Part shown: positions 38,607-47,466 of the stretch, one piece after another
Layout of the letters: each line of letters opens with the position of its first letter
Numbering within the stretch: the first letter of the stretch is position 1
Assembly (NCBI RefSeq): GCF_000877395.1
Contig: NZ_JYFE01000036.1
Span: 22,033-86,032 of the forward strand
Source: Jannaschia aquimarina
GTDB taxonomy: Bacteria > Pseudomonadota > Alphaproteobacteria > Rhodobacterales > Rhodobacteraceae
Length of the DNA stretch: 64,000 bases
Reading direction: 5' to 3'
Position numbers and translations under genes: made by a program
The notes under the pieces: generated by a model
What the model was told of the DNA's origin: nothing
Databases searched by the model: none
Seen by the model: the letters and a program-made list of their open reading frames with translations, nothing else

Positions 38607-39959
38607 ATGAAGAAATTCGCGATGGCCGCCGGTGGCGGTATCCTGGCGGGGATCGTAGTGGCGACGCAGATCGCCGGGCCCCTGCTGGCCCAGGAAGCGG
38701 AAGAGAGCGGCAGCGTCTACGAGCAGCTCGACCTGTTCGGCATCGTCTTCGAGCGGATCCGGAACCAATATGTCGAGGACGTGGACGAGGCGGAGCTGAT
38801 CGAAGCGGCGATCAACGGAATGCTGATCTCGCTGGACCCCCATTCCAGCTACCTGCCGCCGCGCGATTTCGAAGACATGCGCACCGACACGCGCGGCGAG
38901 TTCGGCGGGCTTGGCATCGAGGTCACGCAGGAGGAAGGCTACGTCAAGGTCATCACGCCGATGGACGGCACCCCGGCCTATGAGGCGGGCGTCGAGGCCG
39001 GCGACTTCATCACCACCGTCGACGGCGAGAGCCTGCTGGGCCTGACGCTGGAGGAATCCGTCGATCTGATGCGCGGCCCGGTGGGCAGCGACGTAGTCAT
39101 CACCGTCGTGCGTGACGGCCTCGAGGAACCGCTCGATATCACCATCACCCGCGACACGATCCAGTTGACCGCCGCGCGCGTGCGGCTGGAGGGCGACAGC
39201 GTCGTCATCCGCGTTGCGACCTTCAACGAACAGACAATGCCGCAAGTCCGCGAGGGGCTGGACGAGGTTCTCGAAGAGGCCGGCGGCCTGGATGCGGTCA
39301 ACGGCGTCGTGCTCGATCTGCGGAACAATCCCGGCGGTCTGCTGACGGCGGGCGTGGCGCTGTCGGATGCGTTCCTGGAACAGGGTGAGATCGTCTCGAC
39401 CCGGGGCCGCGAAGTGCAGGACGGCGACCGCTTCAACGCCACGGCGGGGGACATCATCGAAGGCAAGCCGATGGTCGTGCTGATCAACGGCGGCTCGGCC
39501 TCGGCGTCCGAGATCGTGTCAGGTGCCTTGCAGGATCACCGCCGCGCCGTGGTCGTCGGCACCAAATCCTTCGGCAAGGGCAGCGTGCAGACGATCATGC
39601 CGGTTCAGGGCGACGGCGCGATCCGGTTGACGACCTCGCGTTACTACACGCCGTCGGGCCGGTCGATCCAGGCGCTGGGCATCTCGCCCGACATCGTCGT
39701 GCAGCAGCCGCCCAGGCGCCCCGAGCTCGAGGGCGAGGAAGAGGACACCACCTCGAACCGTCCACGCCGGTCCGAGTCGAACCTGCGTGGCAGCCTCGAC
39801 AACGATAGCCTGACCGCCGACCAGCAAGAGCAGGTCCGCCAGGAGCAAGAGGCCGCCGAACAGGCCGCCGAGCTTCGTGACGAGGATTACCAGTTGGCCT
39901 ACGCGATCGACATCCTGAAGGGCCTGTCCGCCATCGACCTGGCCGAGATGGAGCAGTGA
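38607..39959 (+). CDS. ctpA: S41 family carboxy-terminal processing peptidase CtpA
   Basis: The 450-residue periplasmic serine protease has an N-terminal signal or anchor, a PDZ domain (about 85-165: FGGLGIEVTQEEGYVKVITP) and the catalytic domain with GGSASASEI (probable Ser299) and KSFGKGSVQT (Lys324, Gln328). It trims C-termini of envelope proteins and peptidoglycan hydrolases. The acidic tail (380-440) is rich in Glu/Gln. GGGGAACGAA precedes the ATG. A terminator follows 21 bases after the stop. Confidence 0.95.
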   Translation: MKKFAMAAGGGILAGIVVATQIAGPLLAQEAEESGSVYEQLDLFGIVFERIRNQYVEDVDEAELIEAAINGMLISLDPHSSYLPPRDFEDMRTDTRGEFGGLGIEVTQEEGYVKVITPMDGTPAYEAGVEAGDFITTVDGESLLGLTLEESVDLMRGPVGSDVVITVVRDGLEEPLDITITRDTIQLTAARVRLEGDSVVIRVATFNEQTMPQVREGLDEVLEEAGGLDAVNGVVLDLRNNPGGLLTAGVALSDAFLEQGEIVSTRGREVQDGDRFNATAGDIIEGKPMVVLINGGSASASEIVSGALQDHRRAVVVGTKSFGKGSVQTIMPVQGDGAIRLTTSRYYTPSGRSIQALGISPDIVVQQPPRRPELEGEEEDTTSNRPRRSESNLRGSLDNDSLTADQQEQVRQEQEAAEQAAELRDEDYQLAYAIDILKGLSAIDLAEMEQ

Positions 39960-39980
39960 CGCCGGACCTGACGACGGAGG

Positions 39981-40003
39981 GGGCGCCTGCGGGCGCCCTT
40001 TTT
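39981..40003 (+). terminator. intrinsic terminator after ctpA, abutting rppH
   Basis: GGGCGCC (39981-39987), loop TGCG, GGCGCCC (39992-39998), then TTTTT (39999-40003). The rppH start codon begins only two bases after the T-tract, so any transcript ending here excludes rppH. Confidence 0.8.
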
Positions 40004-40005
40004 GC

Positions 40006-40494
40006 ATGAATTCGGACGAGATCGCCAAGCTGCCCTACCGACCCTGCGCCGGGATCTGCCTGACCAATCCGGACGGCCTCGTCTGGGTCGGGGCACGTAT
40101 CGACCGGCCTGCCGACGCGCCGCTGGCCTGGCAGATGCCGCAGGGCGGGATCGACCCCGGAGAAAGCCCACTGGACGCGGCCCGGCGGGAGTTGTGGGAG
40201 GAGACCGGGCTGCGCGCGGATCGGGTCGACCTGATCGCAGAGCTTTCGGAGCCGCTTCCCTACGACCTGCCGACCGACTTGGTGAAGAAACTGTGGAAGG
40301 GCCGCTATCGCGGTCAGATCCAGCACTGGGTTCACATGCGCTACGACGGCCCGGACGAGGCGGTCGATCTGGATGCGCATCACCGCGAATTTTCGGAGTG
40401 GCGCTGGATGCCGCCCGCCGACGTGCTGACCCGCATCGTCCCGTTCAAGCGCGACATCTACGTCGCGGTGTTCCGGGAATTCGACATCCTCTGA
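40006..40494 (+). CDS. rppH: RNA pyrophosphohydrolase RppH (Nudix)
   Basis: The 162-residue Nudix enzyme removes pyrophosphate from mRNA 5' ends, starting decay. The Nudix box is GGIDPGESPLDAARREL...EETG (47-68), and it opens KLPYRPCAGICLTNPDG as in alphaproteobacterial RppH. There is no ribosome binding site: the ctpA terminator T-tract ends two bases before the ATG. Translation may therefore be leaderless from a promoter overlapping the terminator, or depend on readthrough. Confidence 0.93.
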   Translation: MNSDEIAKLPYRPCAGICLTNPDGLVWVGARIDRPADAPLAWQMPQGGIDPGESPLDAARRELWEETGLRADRVDLIAELSEPLPYDLPTDLVKKLWKGRYRGQIQHWVHMRYDGPDEAVDLDAHHREFSEWRWMPPADVLTRIVPFKRDIYVAVFREFDIL

Positions 40495-40688
40495 TTTCGC
40501 GACCGCGATGGTCGGCAAAGGCAGGCAATCCTGGCCCGCTGCCCATTCGCGCGGATTTCCGCTGACCAAGTCGGCGGATTGGCCATGCCGGACGGCCCTC
40601 TAAACCGAAGGATTATGCGGGCCCCCGACTTGATATCGCCTATCGCGACCGTCCGCCGCACCTCGACAGCACCACCAGGAGGCGTCTC

Positions 40689-41192
40689 ATGAGCCGCACC
40701 GCACAGATTGCCGCGATGCTTGTCCTGCCCTGCATTGGGATGGGTATCGCGGAGCGGTCATGGGCTCTCTCCTGCCTGCGCCCGAGCGTCGAGAGCAGCT
40801 TCGCGGCGGCGCAGGCGTCATCTTCCATCTACGAGATGGCGGTGGGGACTTTCATCGTGGCGCCGGGGGAGGCCCTTCCCCCGGCCGTCACGGACGATCC
40901 GAACCGCGAGCCCAGCCGGATCGCGGCAAGGTTCGAGGGCCGGTTCGCCACGCTCGAGGGGTTCGAGCAGGAGAGGCAGGTGCCCGTCACGCTGGAACTC
41001 GGTTGCACAGGCCCTTGGTGTGCAACGGTTCCGACGGGTCAGGTGCTCGTCTTCCTCGAGCGGGCGGATGACGGCTACGTCCTGTCAGAAGGCGCATGTC
41101 CGCGTCTGATGTTCGCGGCGAACCCGGAAAAAGAGAGGCAGGCCATGGCGTGCCTCACCGATCCGGAGGCGTGCAACGCCTCTGGCAACTGA
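40689..41192 (+). CDS. hypothetical exported protein
   Basis: The 167-residue protein has a signal peptide (IAAMLVLPCIGMGIAERSWA) and then ALSCLRPSVESSFAAA. It has several cysteines (CTGPWC, ACPRLMF, EACNASGN) likely to form disulfides in the periplasm. The start has CAGGAGG upstream. The opening resembles small secreted netrin/TIMP-like domains that begin with a cysteine, but the similarity is too weak to call. A strong terminator follows. Confidence 0.75.
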   Translation: MSRTAQIAAMLVLPCIGMGIAERSWALSCLRPSVESSFAAAQASSSIYEMAVGTFIVAPGEALPPAVTDDPNREPSRIAARFEGRFATLEGFEQERQVPVTLELGCTGPWCATVPTGQVLVFLERADDGYVLSEGACPRLMFAANPEKERQAMACLTDPEACNASGN

Positions 41193-41238
41193 GGGCCGCG
41201 TCCACTCAATTCATCCCGCTCGGACGCGGCCCCCTTTT
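41193..41238 (+). terminator. intrinsic terminator after the exported protein gene
   Basis: GGGCCGCGTCC (41193-41203) pairs perfectly with GGACGCGGCCC (41222-41232) across an 18-base loop, followed by CCTTTTC. It lies in the convergent gap before ggt. Confidence 0.75.
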
Positions 41239-41251
41239 CATCCCACCACGG

Positions 41252-42991
41252 TCATTCGCCGATGGCGACCCCTTCGCGGCGGGGATCGGCGCCACCGACC
41301 AGCCCGTCGGGCGTGACCGCGATGGCGTGCAGGCCCGAGTTGAGGCCGCGCACATTCACCTCGAAGCCCAGTCCGGTCAGCGCCTCGCCCAGCCCCTCGG
41401 CGGCGGTGCCTTCCTCCAGGTCGTAGGTCCCGAAGCGGTTGACCAGATGCGGCAGTTCGATGGCCGCCTGCGGGTCCAGACCCCAGTCGAGATGCGCCAC
41501 GATAGTCTTGGCGACGTAGCCGATGATCCGCGATCCGCCGGGCGAGCCCACAACGAAGACCGGTGCGCCGTCCTGCATGACGATGGTCGGCGACATCGAA
41601 GAGCGGGGCCGCTTGCCCGGCTCGACCCGGTTGGCGACGGGGCGGTTGTCGCTATGGGTCGAAAAGCTGAAATCGGTCAACTCGTTGTTCAGCAGGAAGC
41701 CCCCGGGTGCGAAGACCCGGCTGCCGAAGCCGTTCTCGATGGTGGTCGTCATCGAGAGTGCGTTGCCGTCGGCATCGACGATCGAGATGTGGGACGTGGA
41801 CGGCATCGACGGAGAAAAGCCGGGCGCGAAATCGGGCATCAGGCCCGCATGGTCCCAGGGAGGTGTGCCGGCGCTGACTTCCGGCAGGGCATCGTCGCCC
41901 GCCAGAAGCTCTGCGCGTCCGGCCATGTATTCCGCGTCCAGAAGGTCGGGCATGGGGACGAAGTCGCTGTCGGCCATGTAAAGGCCCCGGTCGGCGAAGG
42001 CGAGGCGCGAGGCGTCACCGATCAGCCGCCAGGCCTCGGGTGCGTCGGGGCCGAGGGCCGCCATGTCGTAGGGCTCCAGCATCATGAGGATCTGACCGAC
42101 AGTCAGCGCGCCGGAGGAGGGCGGGCCCATACCGCAGACCTCCGCCCCGCGATAGGGCGCGCAGACGGCCGGACGCTCGATCACTGCGTAGGCGGCAAGG
42201 TCGTCCAGCGTCAGCAGACCGGGCTGCGATGCGCCGCGCACGGCAGCGATGATGCCCTCGGCAATTTCGCCTTCGTAGAGGACCTCGGCCCCGTTCGCGG
42301 CCATGGCGCGCAGAGTGTCGGCATAGGCCGGGTTGGTCAGAGTCGCGCCCTCGGCAAGCGGCGCGCCATCGGGCAGGAAGTAGGCGGCCGTGGCGGGCTG
42401 GGTGGACAGGCGTTCCTGATCGTTGGCGACGGCGCCGGCGAGGCGCGGCGAGACGGCGAAGCCATCTTCGGCCAGCGTGATCGCCTCGGCGAAGAGTCCG
42501 CCCCAATTGGCGCGGCCCCAGCGGCGATGCGCCTCTTCCATCAGCATGGGTGTGCCGGGGGTGCCGACCGAGAGGCCGCCGACGACGGCGTCGAAGAAGC
42601 CCATCGTCTCGCCGTCCTCGGTCTGGAACAGGGTCGGCGTGGCGGCCATGGGCGCCGTCTCGCGGCCGTCCAGCGTGGTGACCTCGCCCGTGGCAGCGTT
42701 GTACCAGACGAGGAAGGCGCCCCCGCCAAGCCCGCTGGATTGCGGTTCGACCAGACCCAGGACGGCCTGCACGGCGACCATGGCGTCGGCCGCGCTGCCG
42801 CCCTCACGCAGCACGCGGGCGCCGGCTTCGGCGGCCAGCGGGTTCGCGGCGGCAACCATCCAGTCCTGGCTCTCGACCGGAGCGGCCCCTTCGCCGACGA
42901 GGCCGTTTCCGCTCTCGGGGGCGACGGCGTCCGACGCCTCTTGCGCGAAGGCCGGTGTCGCGAGCATCGCGAGCAATGCCAGATATCTCAT
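41252..42991 (-). CDS. ggt: gamma-glutamyltransferase (glutathione hydrolase)
   Basis: The 579-residue periplasmic precursor has a signal peptide (MRYLALLAMLATPAFA) and matures by self-cleavage. The new N-terminal nucleophile is Thr399 in STSHISIVDADGN. Other family marks are GLVEPQSSGLGGGAFLVWY and RPRSSMSPTIVM, with GSPGGSRII forming the oxyanion site. It cleaves gamma-glutamyl bonds such as those in glutathione. AGGAGGG precedes the ATG. Same strand as the upstream MFS gene, 43 bases away. Confidence 0.95.
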   Translation of the reverse strand: MRYLALLAMLATPAFAQEASDAVAPESGNGLVGEGAAPVESQDWMVAAANPLAAEAGARVLREGGSAADAMVAVQAVLGLVEPQSSGLGGGAFLVWYNAATGEVTTLDGRETAPMAATPTLFQTEDGETMGFFDAVVGGLSVGTPGTPMLMEEAHRRWGRANWGGLFAEAITLAEDGFAVSPRLAGAVANDQERLSTQPATAAYFLPDGAPLAEGATLTNPAYADTLRAMAANGAEVLYEGEIAEGIIAAVRGASQPGLLTLDDLAAYAVIERPAVCAPYRGAEVCGMGPPSSGALTVGQILMMLEPYDMAALGPDAPEAWRLIGDASRLAFADRGLYMADSDFVPMPDLLDAEYMAGRAELLAGDDALPEVSAGTPPWDHAGLMPDFAPGFSPSMPSTSHISIVDADGNALSMTTTIENGFGSRVFAPGGFLLNNELTDFSFSTHSDNRPVANRVEPGKRPRSSMSPTIVMQDGAPVFVVGSPGGSRIIGYVAKTIVAHLDWGLDPQAAIELPHLVNRFGTYDLEEGTAAEGLGEALTGLGFEVNVRGLNSGLHAIAVTPDGLVGGADPRREGVAIGE

Positions 42992-43034
42992 GGGTCCCTC
43001 CTGTCGTGTGGTCCCGACAGAGGATGGGCCGGAA

Positions 43035-44309
43035 TTACGCCGCGGCAACCTGTGCGCGGCGCTGTCCCAGCGGGATCTCCCGGATCGGCAGGTGGACGAC
43101 GGCCGACAGGAGGCCCACACCCACGCCGACCCACCAGACGGCGGTGTAGCTGCCGGTCGCGTCGTACATCGTGCCCCCCAGCCAGACGCCGAGGAAACTG
43201 CCCAGCTGATGGGAGAAGAAGACGAAGCCGTAGAGCGTGCCCATGTAGCGCAGCCCGTAGATATGCGCGACCAGACCGCTGGTCAGCGGCACCGTCGCCA
43301 GCCAGAGCGATCCCATCACCACCGAGAAGACGATCACCGAAAGCGGTGTGATCGGAAGCAGGATGAAGGCGGCCGCCGCGACTGTCCGGCCGAGATAGAT
43401 CCCGGCCAGCAGGTACTTGCGCGAGTAGCGCTTGCCCAGCCAGCCCGCGTAGATCGTGCCCGCGATATTCGCGAGCCCGATCAGCGAGATGGCGACGGCC
43501 CCCAGTGTGGAGGTCGAGGTGATCCCCATCTGGTAGAGCGTCCCCGACGGGTCGATGGGGCCGCACATCTCGGTCACCATCGCGGGGAAGTGGGCCGTCA
43601 CGAAGGCGAGCTGGTATCCGCAGGAGAAGAAGCCCACGAAGATCAACCCGTAGCTTGGATCGCGGAAGGCGCGGCCGAGGATCGTGCCCATGCTCTCTTC
43701 GAGTTCCGCGCGGGACGCGGGCGCCGGTGAGCGCATCATCGGCAGGGCCAGCAGCGTCAGCGCGACGAGCCCCGCGAAGATGACGAAGACCTGCTGCCAG
43801 GTATAGCCCGCGATCAGGAGCCATTCGGCCAGCGGCGCGCCGAAGACCTGCCCCGCGCTGCCCGCCGCCGTGGCGATGCCCAACGCCATCGACCGGTTCT
43901 CGTCTGAGGCGGCGCGGCCGACGATGGCGAGGATCACGCCGAAGCCCATGCCTGCGATGCCGAAGCCCACCAGCACTTCGAGCAACTGGTGCGCGCCCGG
44001 TGTCGTGGCGCCCGCCGACAGGACCAGGCCCAGCGCGTAGCAGATCACGCCCAGCACGATGGCCTTGCGGTCGCCGAAGCGTTCCGCGATCGCCCCGAAA
44101 ATGGGTTGGCCGATGCCCCAGGCGAGGTTCTGGATGGCGATGGCGAGGCTGAATTCGGCGCGGGGCCAGCCGAATTCCTGCTCGATCGGGATCTGGAAGA
44201 CCCCGAAACTGGCGCGAATCGCGAAGCCCACCATCAGCACCAGGCAGCCGCCGATCAGGATCGGGGTTATTAACGGCTGATTAACGGCGGAGGGGCTGCG
44301 CGCGGTCAT
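43035..44309 (-). CDS. major facilitator superfamily transporter
   Basis: The 424-residue permease has 12 predicted helices, the MFS loop motif near AERFGDRKAIVLG and a central cytoplasmic loop around residues 195-215. The opening resembles oxalate/formate- or monocarboxylate-type MFS members, but the substrate is not determinable. It may share a transcript with ggt downstream (same strand, 43-base gap). Upstream lies the less GC-rich stretch 44310-45942. Confidence 0.85.
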   Translation of the reverse strand: MTARSPSAVNQPLITPILIGGCLVLMVGFAIRASFGVFQIPIEQEFGWPRAEFSLAIAIQNLAWGIGQPIFGAIAERFGDRKAIVLGVICYALGLVLSAGATTPGAHQLLEVLVGFGIAGMGFGVILAIVGRAASDENRSMALGIATAAGSAGQVFGAPLAEWLLIAGYTWQQVFVIFAGLVALTLLALPMMRSPAPASRAELEESMGTILGRAFRDPSYGLIFVGFFSCGYQLAFVTAHFPAMVTEMCGPIDPSGTLYQMGITSTSTLGAVAISLIGLANIAGTIYAGWLGKRYSRKYLLAGIYLGRTVAAAAFILLPITPLSVIVFSVVMGSLWLATVPLTSGLVAHIYGLRYMGTLYGFVFFSHQLGSFLGVWLGGTMYDATGSYTAVWWVGVGVGLLSAVVHLPIREIPLGQRRAQVAAA

Positions 44310-44778
44310 GTCCCTTCATTCGCGCCTACCCGCCTTCGGTCAATTCAGATCTTCTGAAGCGAGGCATCGCAGGCCTTGATCGGCGTGGCTCAGGATAGAG
44401 GAGAGCGGTGCGCGCGCAAACCCTTGCCCGACGGCTGGAGGACGGCGCCCGATCCTGACCGCCGCAGGACGTCGACGGGTCGATGACTTCGCGCAAATCT
44501 GGGGAGCAGTCTTGCCCATCTCGGATGTCGGGTATGCAGACGAAGCTGCCGTTCGTCATGGTAGCGTCAGCGACTGCCTTCATGCGCGAAACGGAAATGT
44601 CATCATTTAAAGAGTCGTACGGAGTGTAAGCCTCAAAAGTAGCAATCCTGATTGGTTTTGAGTTGGGCGACGCGGCACACAGCAAATTCGATCCCAAGCG
44701 AAACGAGTCGCGAAGTCGGGTTCTAGCGTGGCACGTCCTTTAACACGTGCTCTGTGTCTCGGCCATTTGGCGAGAGTG
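44310..44778. other. intergenic region with no supported gene
   Basis: A minus-strand open frame of 123 codons (44326-44697) crosses it, but it has no ribosome binding site, changes composition midway and resembles no family I know. From about 44560 the sequence becomes clearly less GC-rich, marking the left edge of a probable acquired segment. Confidence 0.5.
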
Positions 44779-45489
44779 CTAGGCTTCGAACTCCGCCACG
44801 CGGTATGCCATGGAAAGAGCTGTAGAAGTCAGTAAAGGAGTGAAAAAGGCGATGGTAGTGCCAAGCGTCGAGACCACAAGCGTCATCCAAATCGGAGGGT
44901 TATCAGTGGCGAATATGGGCATTCTTGGAACAGCCGTTACGACAAGCACCAACACCGAAGCTTGAAACAACACAGGGCCTGCAAAAAGTCTACCAACTGT
45001 ACGCCAATAGGTCTGCCGCCCGCGCCTTAAAGCGGAGCGAAAGCTACTGTCACCACCCGTGGCAGCAGCTGGCAACATAGTGCCCGCCAAAGCACCCCAA
45101 AAAGGAAATACAAGCGTCGTCATCCCAAGTGCAAGTAAAGCACGGGCAGCCGTTTGGTTCTCATGTTCTGTGGGAGTAGGAAGCGCTACAATTGCTGAAG
45201 CAAACACTGCTGCAAGTGGAAGAAAAAACAACAGGATTCGACCCGCGAACGGCAAGAATGGCAGGTTCGCGGCACGTTTTTCGGTTGCGTACGGAGTGCC
45301 CCGAATCGAGTAGCTCTCATTCAGCAAGATGGCCCGGTAGAACGCCATTGTAACAAGGATATGGACTACGACAGTTGTGCCGATGCTTGACGAGCTACTG
45401 ACTAATAACGCTGCTGCCTCCATCATCAAAGCAACAGCAGCAAGCAGCGGCAAAAGTCGCAGATAAGTTTTGAATGATTGCATGTACAT
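44779..45489 (-). CDS. orphan membrane protein of unknown function
   Basis: The 236-residue protein has about six hydrophobic segments, among them LLPLLAAVALMMEAAALLV at the start and MTLVVSTLGTTIAFFTPLL near the end. Codon use is less GC-biased than in all neighbours (many T- and A-ending codons), which suggests recent transfer. No domain is recognised; the overall pattern is like small integral membrane proteins of uncharacterised families. An ATG two codons in (45483) is an equal start choice; no good ribosome binding site is seen. Confidence 0.6.
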   Translation of the reverse strand: MYMQSFKTYLRLLPLLAAVALMMEAAALLVSSSSSIGTTVVVHILVTMAFYRAILLNESYSIRGTPYATEKRAANLPFLPFAGRILLFFLPLAAVFASAIVALPTPTEHENQTAARALLALGMTTLVFPFWGALAGTMLPAAATGGDSSFRSALRRGRQTYWRTVGRLFAGPVLFQASVLVLVVTAVPRMPIFATDNPPIWMTLVVSTLGTTIAFFTPLLTSTALSMAYRVAEFEA

Positions 45490-45942
45490 TTACTTGTCGT
45501 GATGCCCCTCTCAGGTTTGAGCGAACTTAGGCGATTTTTCCCTCACAGCCAAGGCGGCGCGCTGTGTTCAGCATGGCCCCATTTGGGGCTTGGGTGCTGT
45601 GCCCTATCGAGTAAGATCATGTGCGTTCTAAACATGACGCTTAAGCGGTAACCGTGATGGAAAGGCGTGCCGAAACCAGACACTCAATCGTCCATTCAGT
45701 CGACGAATGAACATCGACGCCTTCCTCAGAAGCAACGCAAATCCGTTCGTGCTGAGTATGCTCCGCTGCAGCAAGCGAAGGCAAGCTGTTGATGCTGATA
45801 ATGATATGCGACAGGGCTTTTCTGGGCATTGGCAGGTTCTTTTCTGCTCTGCTGAGCGCGGACGTTGGTGCGACGTGCAGTATCAAGCAGTTTGGGCTCG
45901 AAGCGGACAAAGCCCGCATGATGAAAGCCATTGGATCGGTCG
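45490..45942. other. less GC-rich intergenic region, no supported gene
   Basis: Short overlapping open frames exist on both strands (for instance minus 45641-45935), but none has a ribosome binding site or recognisable family. The composition is like the orphan membrane gene and unlike the rest of the window. It may hold decayed gene remnants. Confidence 0.5.
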
Positions 45943-46350
45943 CTATCCCCGCTCTACCTCCCGGGCGGTGCGGCGATCCGCCTTGGCGGCGGCGCGGGGC
46001 TTGCGGCTCATGGAGAAGCGGCCGGTCCAATCCGGGCGGCCCGTCAGATGCCACACGCCCTCGGCCCGCTTTCCGCCCATCAGCAGGCGCCCTTCATAGA
46101 CCGGCTGCTCTTCGTCGGGCAGGCCGGGATAGCGCTTGAGGAACCCCAGATCGCCGCCGGAGGACCAGCCCAGCACCATGGCCGAAAGTTCCGGACCCGC
46201 GTCGCGGCGGAAGGTATTGGGTTCGGTGACGCGGCCTTCGAGGGTGGTGCCGGTCTGCCAGAGCTCGGCCTCGAACGGCACGGGATCGCCGCCCGCCGCA
46301 TAGGTGTAGCGGCCGATCCAGCGTCCGGTGAGGTCTTCGTCTTCGGCCAT
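45943..46350 (-). CDS. conserved hypothetical protein, beta-rich
   Basis: The 135-residue protein begins MAEDEDLTGRWIGRYTYAAG and alternates short strands (FEAELWQTGTTLEGRVTEP, VYEGRLLMGGKRAEGVWHL), which suggests a small beta-barrel or lipocalin-like fold. The C-terminus is basic (KPRAAAKADRRTAREVERG). GGAGG lies six bases before the ATG; a longer in-frame start upstream is not needed. No signal peptide. Divergent from the DUF5996 gene. Function unknown. Confidence 0.7.
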   Translation of the reverse strand: MAEDEDLTGRWIGRYTYAAGGDPVPFEAELWQTGTTLEGRVTEPNTFRRDAGPELSAMVLGWSSGGDLGFLKRYPGLPDEEQPVYEGRLLMGGKRAEGVWHLTGRPDWTGRFSMSRKPRAAAKADRRTAREVERG

Positions 46351-46477
46351 GGCATGCCTCCGCGCAGGGCCCTTGATGGGGCTAGGCGGATGCCGCCGCC
46401 GGTGCAAGGATGGCCGGGCCGTGGAACGGAAACGGTGCGGTTCCGGCGCGGCCTGCACAGGCGGATCGGAGGATGCG

Positions 46478-47398
46478 ATGGGATGGCCGAAGCTCGACTA
46501 TGCGCGCTGGGAAGAGACCGGGCGCGGCCTGCATCTGATGGCGCAGATGGCGGGCAAGTGGCGGCTGGCCCACACGCCCTGGATGCCCCATTCCTGGCAC
46601 GCGACGCTGTACGTCGTGCCGCGCGGGCTGACGACGGGGCCGGTCCATGGGTCGAGCGGCTGCCTGGAGATCCTCTTCGATCTGAGCGCCCATCGGGTGG
46701 AGGTTTCGGCGGCCGGGGGCGGGCTTGAGAGCTTTGCCCTCGAGCCTATGAGCGCGGCCGCCTTCCACGACCGGCTGGGGCGGGCCGTCGCGGCGCTGGG
46801 CGGGACCTTCGACATCCATCCGCACCCCTCCGAGATCGAGGATGCGACCCCTTTCGCGGAGGATCACCGCCCGCGCCCCTGGGATCGAGAGGCCGTGGAG
46901 GCGTGGCACGACGCGCTCTTGCGGATCGTGCCGGTCTTCGAGCGCTATCGGACCGGCTTTCTGGGCCGGACGAGCCCGGTGCATCTGTTCTGGGGCGCGA
47001 TGGATCTGGCGGTGACGCGCTTTTCGGGGCGCCGCGCGCCCTCTCATCCCGGCGGCATTCCGAACCTGCCCGACGAGGTCACGCGCGAGGCCTATAGCCA
47101 CGAGGTCGCATCGGCCGGATTCTGGCCCGGCGACGGCGTGGGCGAGGCGATGTTCTACGCCTATGCCTATCCCGCGCCCGACGGCTATGCCGACGCGCCG
47201 ATACCCCATGGCCGGTGGGTCGGCGATCTGGGCGAGTTCGTGTTGCCCTATGCCGAGGTGCGAGCGGCTGAGGACCCGGAGGGTGTGCTGTCTGCCTTCC
47301 TCGAGCGCGCCTATGGTGCGGCGGCGGATCTGGGTGGCTGGGATCGCGCGGCCCTCGATTGCGCGACGGGGCGGCCGGGCGTGGTGCGGCCGGTCTGA
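46478..47398 (+). CDS. DUF5996 family protein
   Basis: The 306-residue protein opens MGWPKLDYARWEETGRGLHL and matches the DUF5996 family, with HTPWMPHSWHATLYV, HLFWGAMDLAVTRFSGRRAP and EAYSHEVASAGFWPG as characteristic blocks. Several histidines and tryptophans are conserved, but no catalytic role is known. GGAGG is five bases before the ATG; a longer frame begins at 46328 without support. It is followed by zapE on the same strand after 68 bases. Confidence 0.82.
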   Translation: MGWPKLDYARWEETGRGLHLMAQMAGKWRLAHTPWMPHSWHATLYVVPRGLTTGPVHGSSGCLEILFDLSAHRVEVSAAGGGLESFALEPMSAAAFHDRLGRAVAALGGTFDIHPHPSEIEDATPFAEDHRPRPWDREAVEAWHDALLRIVPVFERYRTGFLGRTSPVHLFWGAMDLAVTRFSGRRAPSHPGGIPNLPDEVTREAYSHEVASAGFWPGDGVGEAMFYAYAYPAPDGYADAPIPHGRWVGDLGEFVLPYAEVRAAEDPEGVLSAFLERAYGAAADLGGWDRAALDCATGRPGVVRPV

Positions 47399-47466
47399 CC
47401 GGGGCTGCGGGCGCGCGGGCCCCAAGGGCACTGGCGGGGCGCGGCGGCGCTGGCTATCCCGCCTCC

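Noticed and set aside
44326..44697. 123-codon minus-strand frame
   Set aside because: No ribosome binding site, mixed composition and a tail that looks like random translation of GC-rich DNA.
45641..45935. Short minus-strand frame in the less GC-rich stretch
   Set aside because: No ribosome binding site or family match; overlapping frames on the other strand are equally open.
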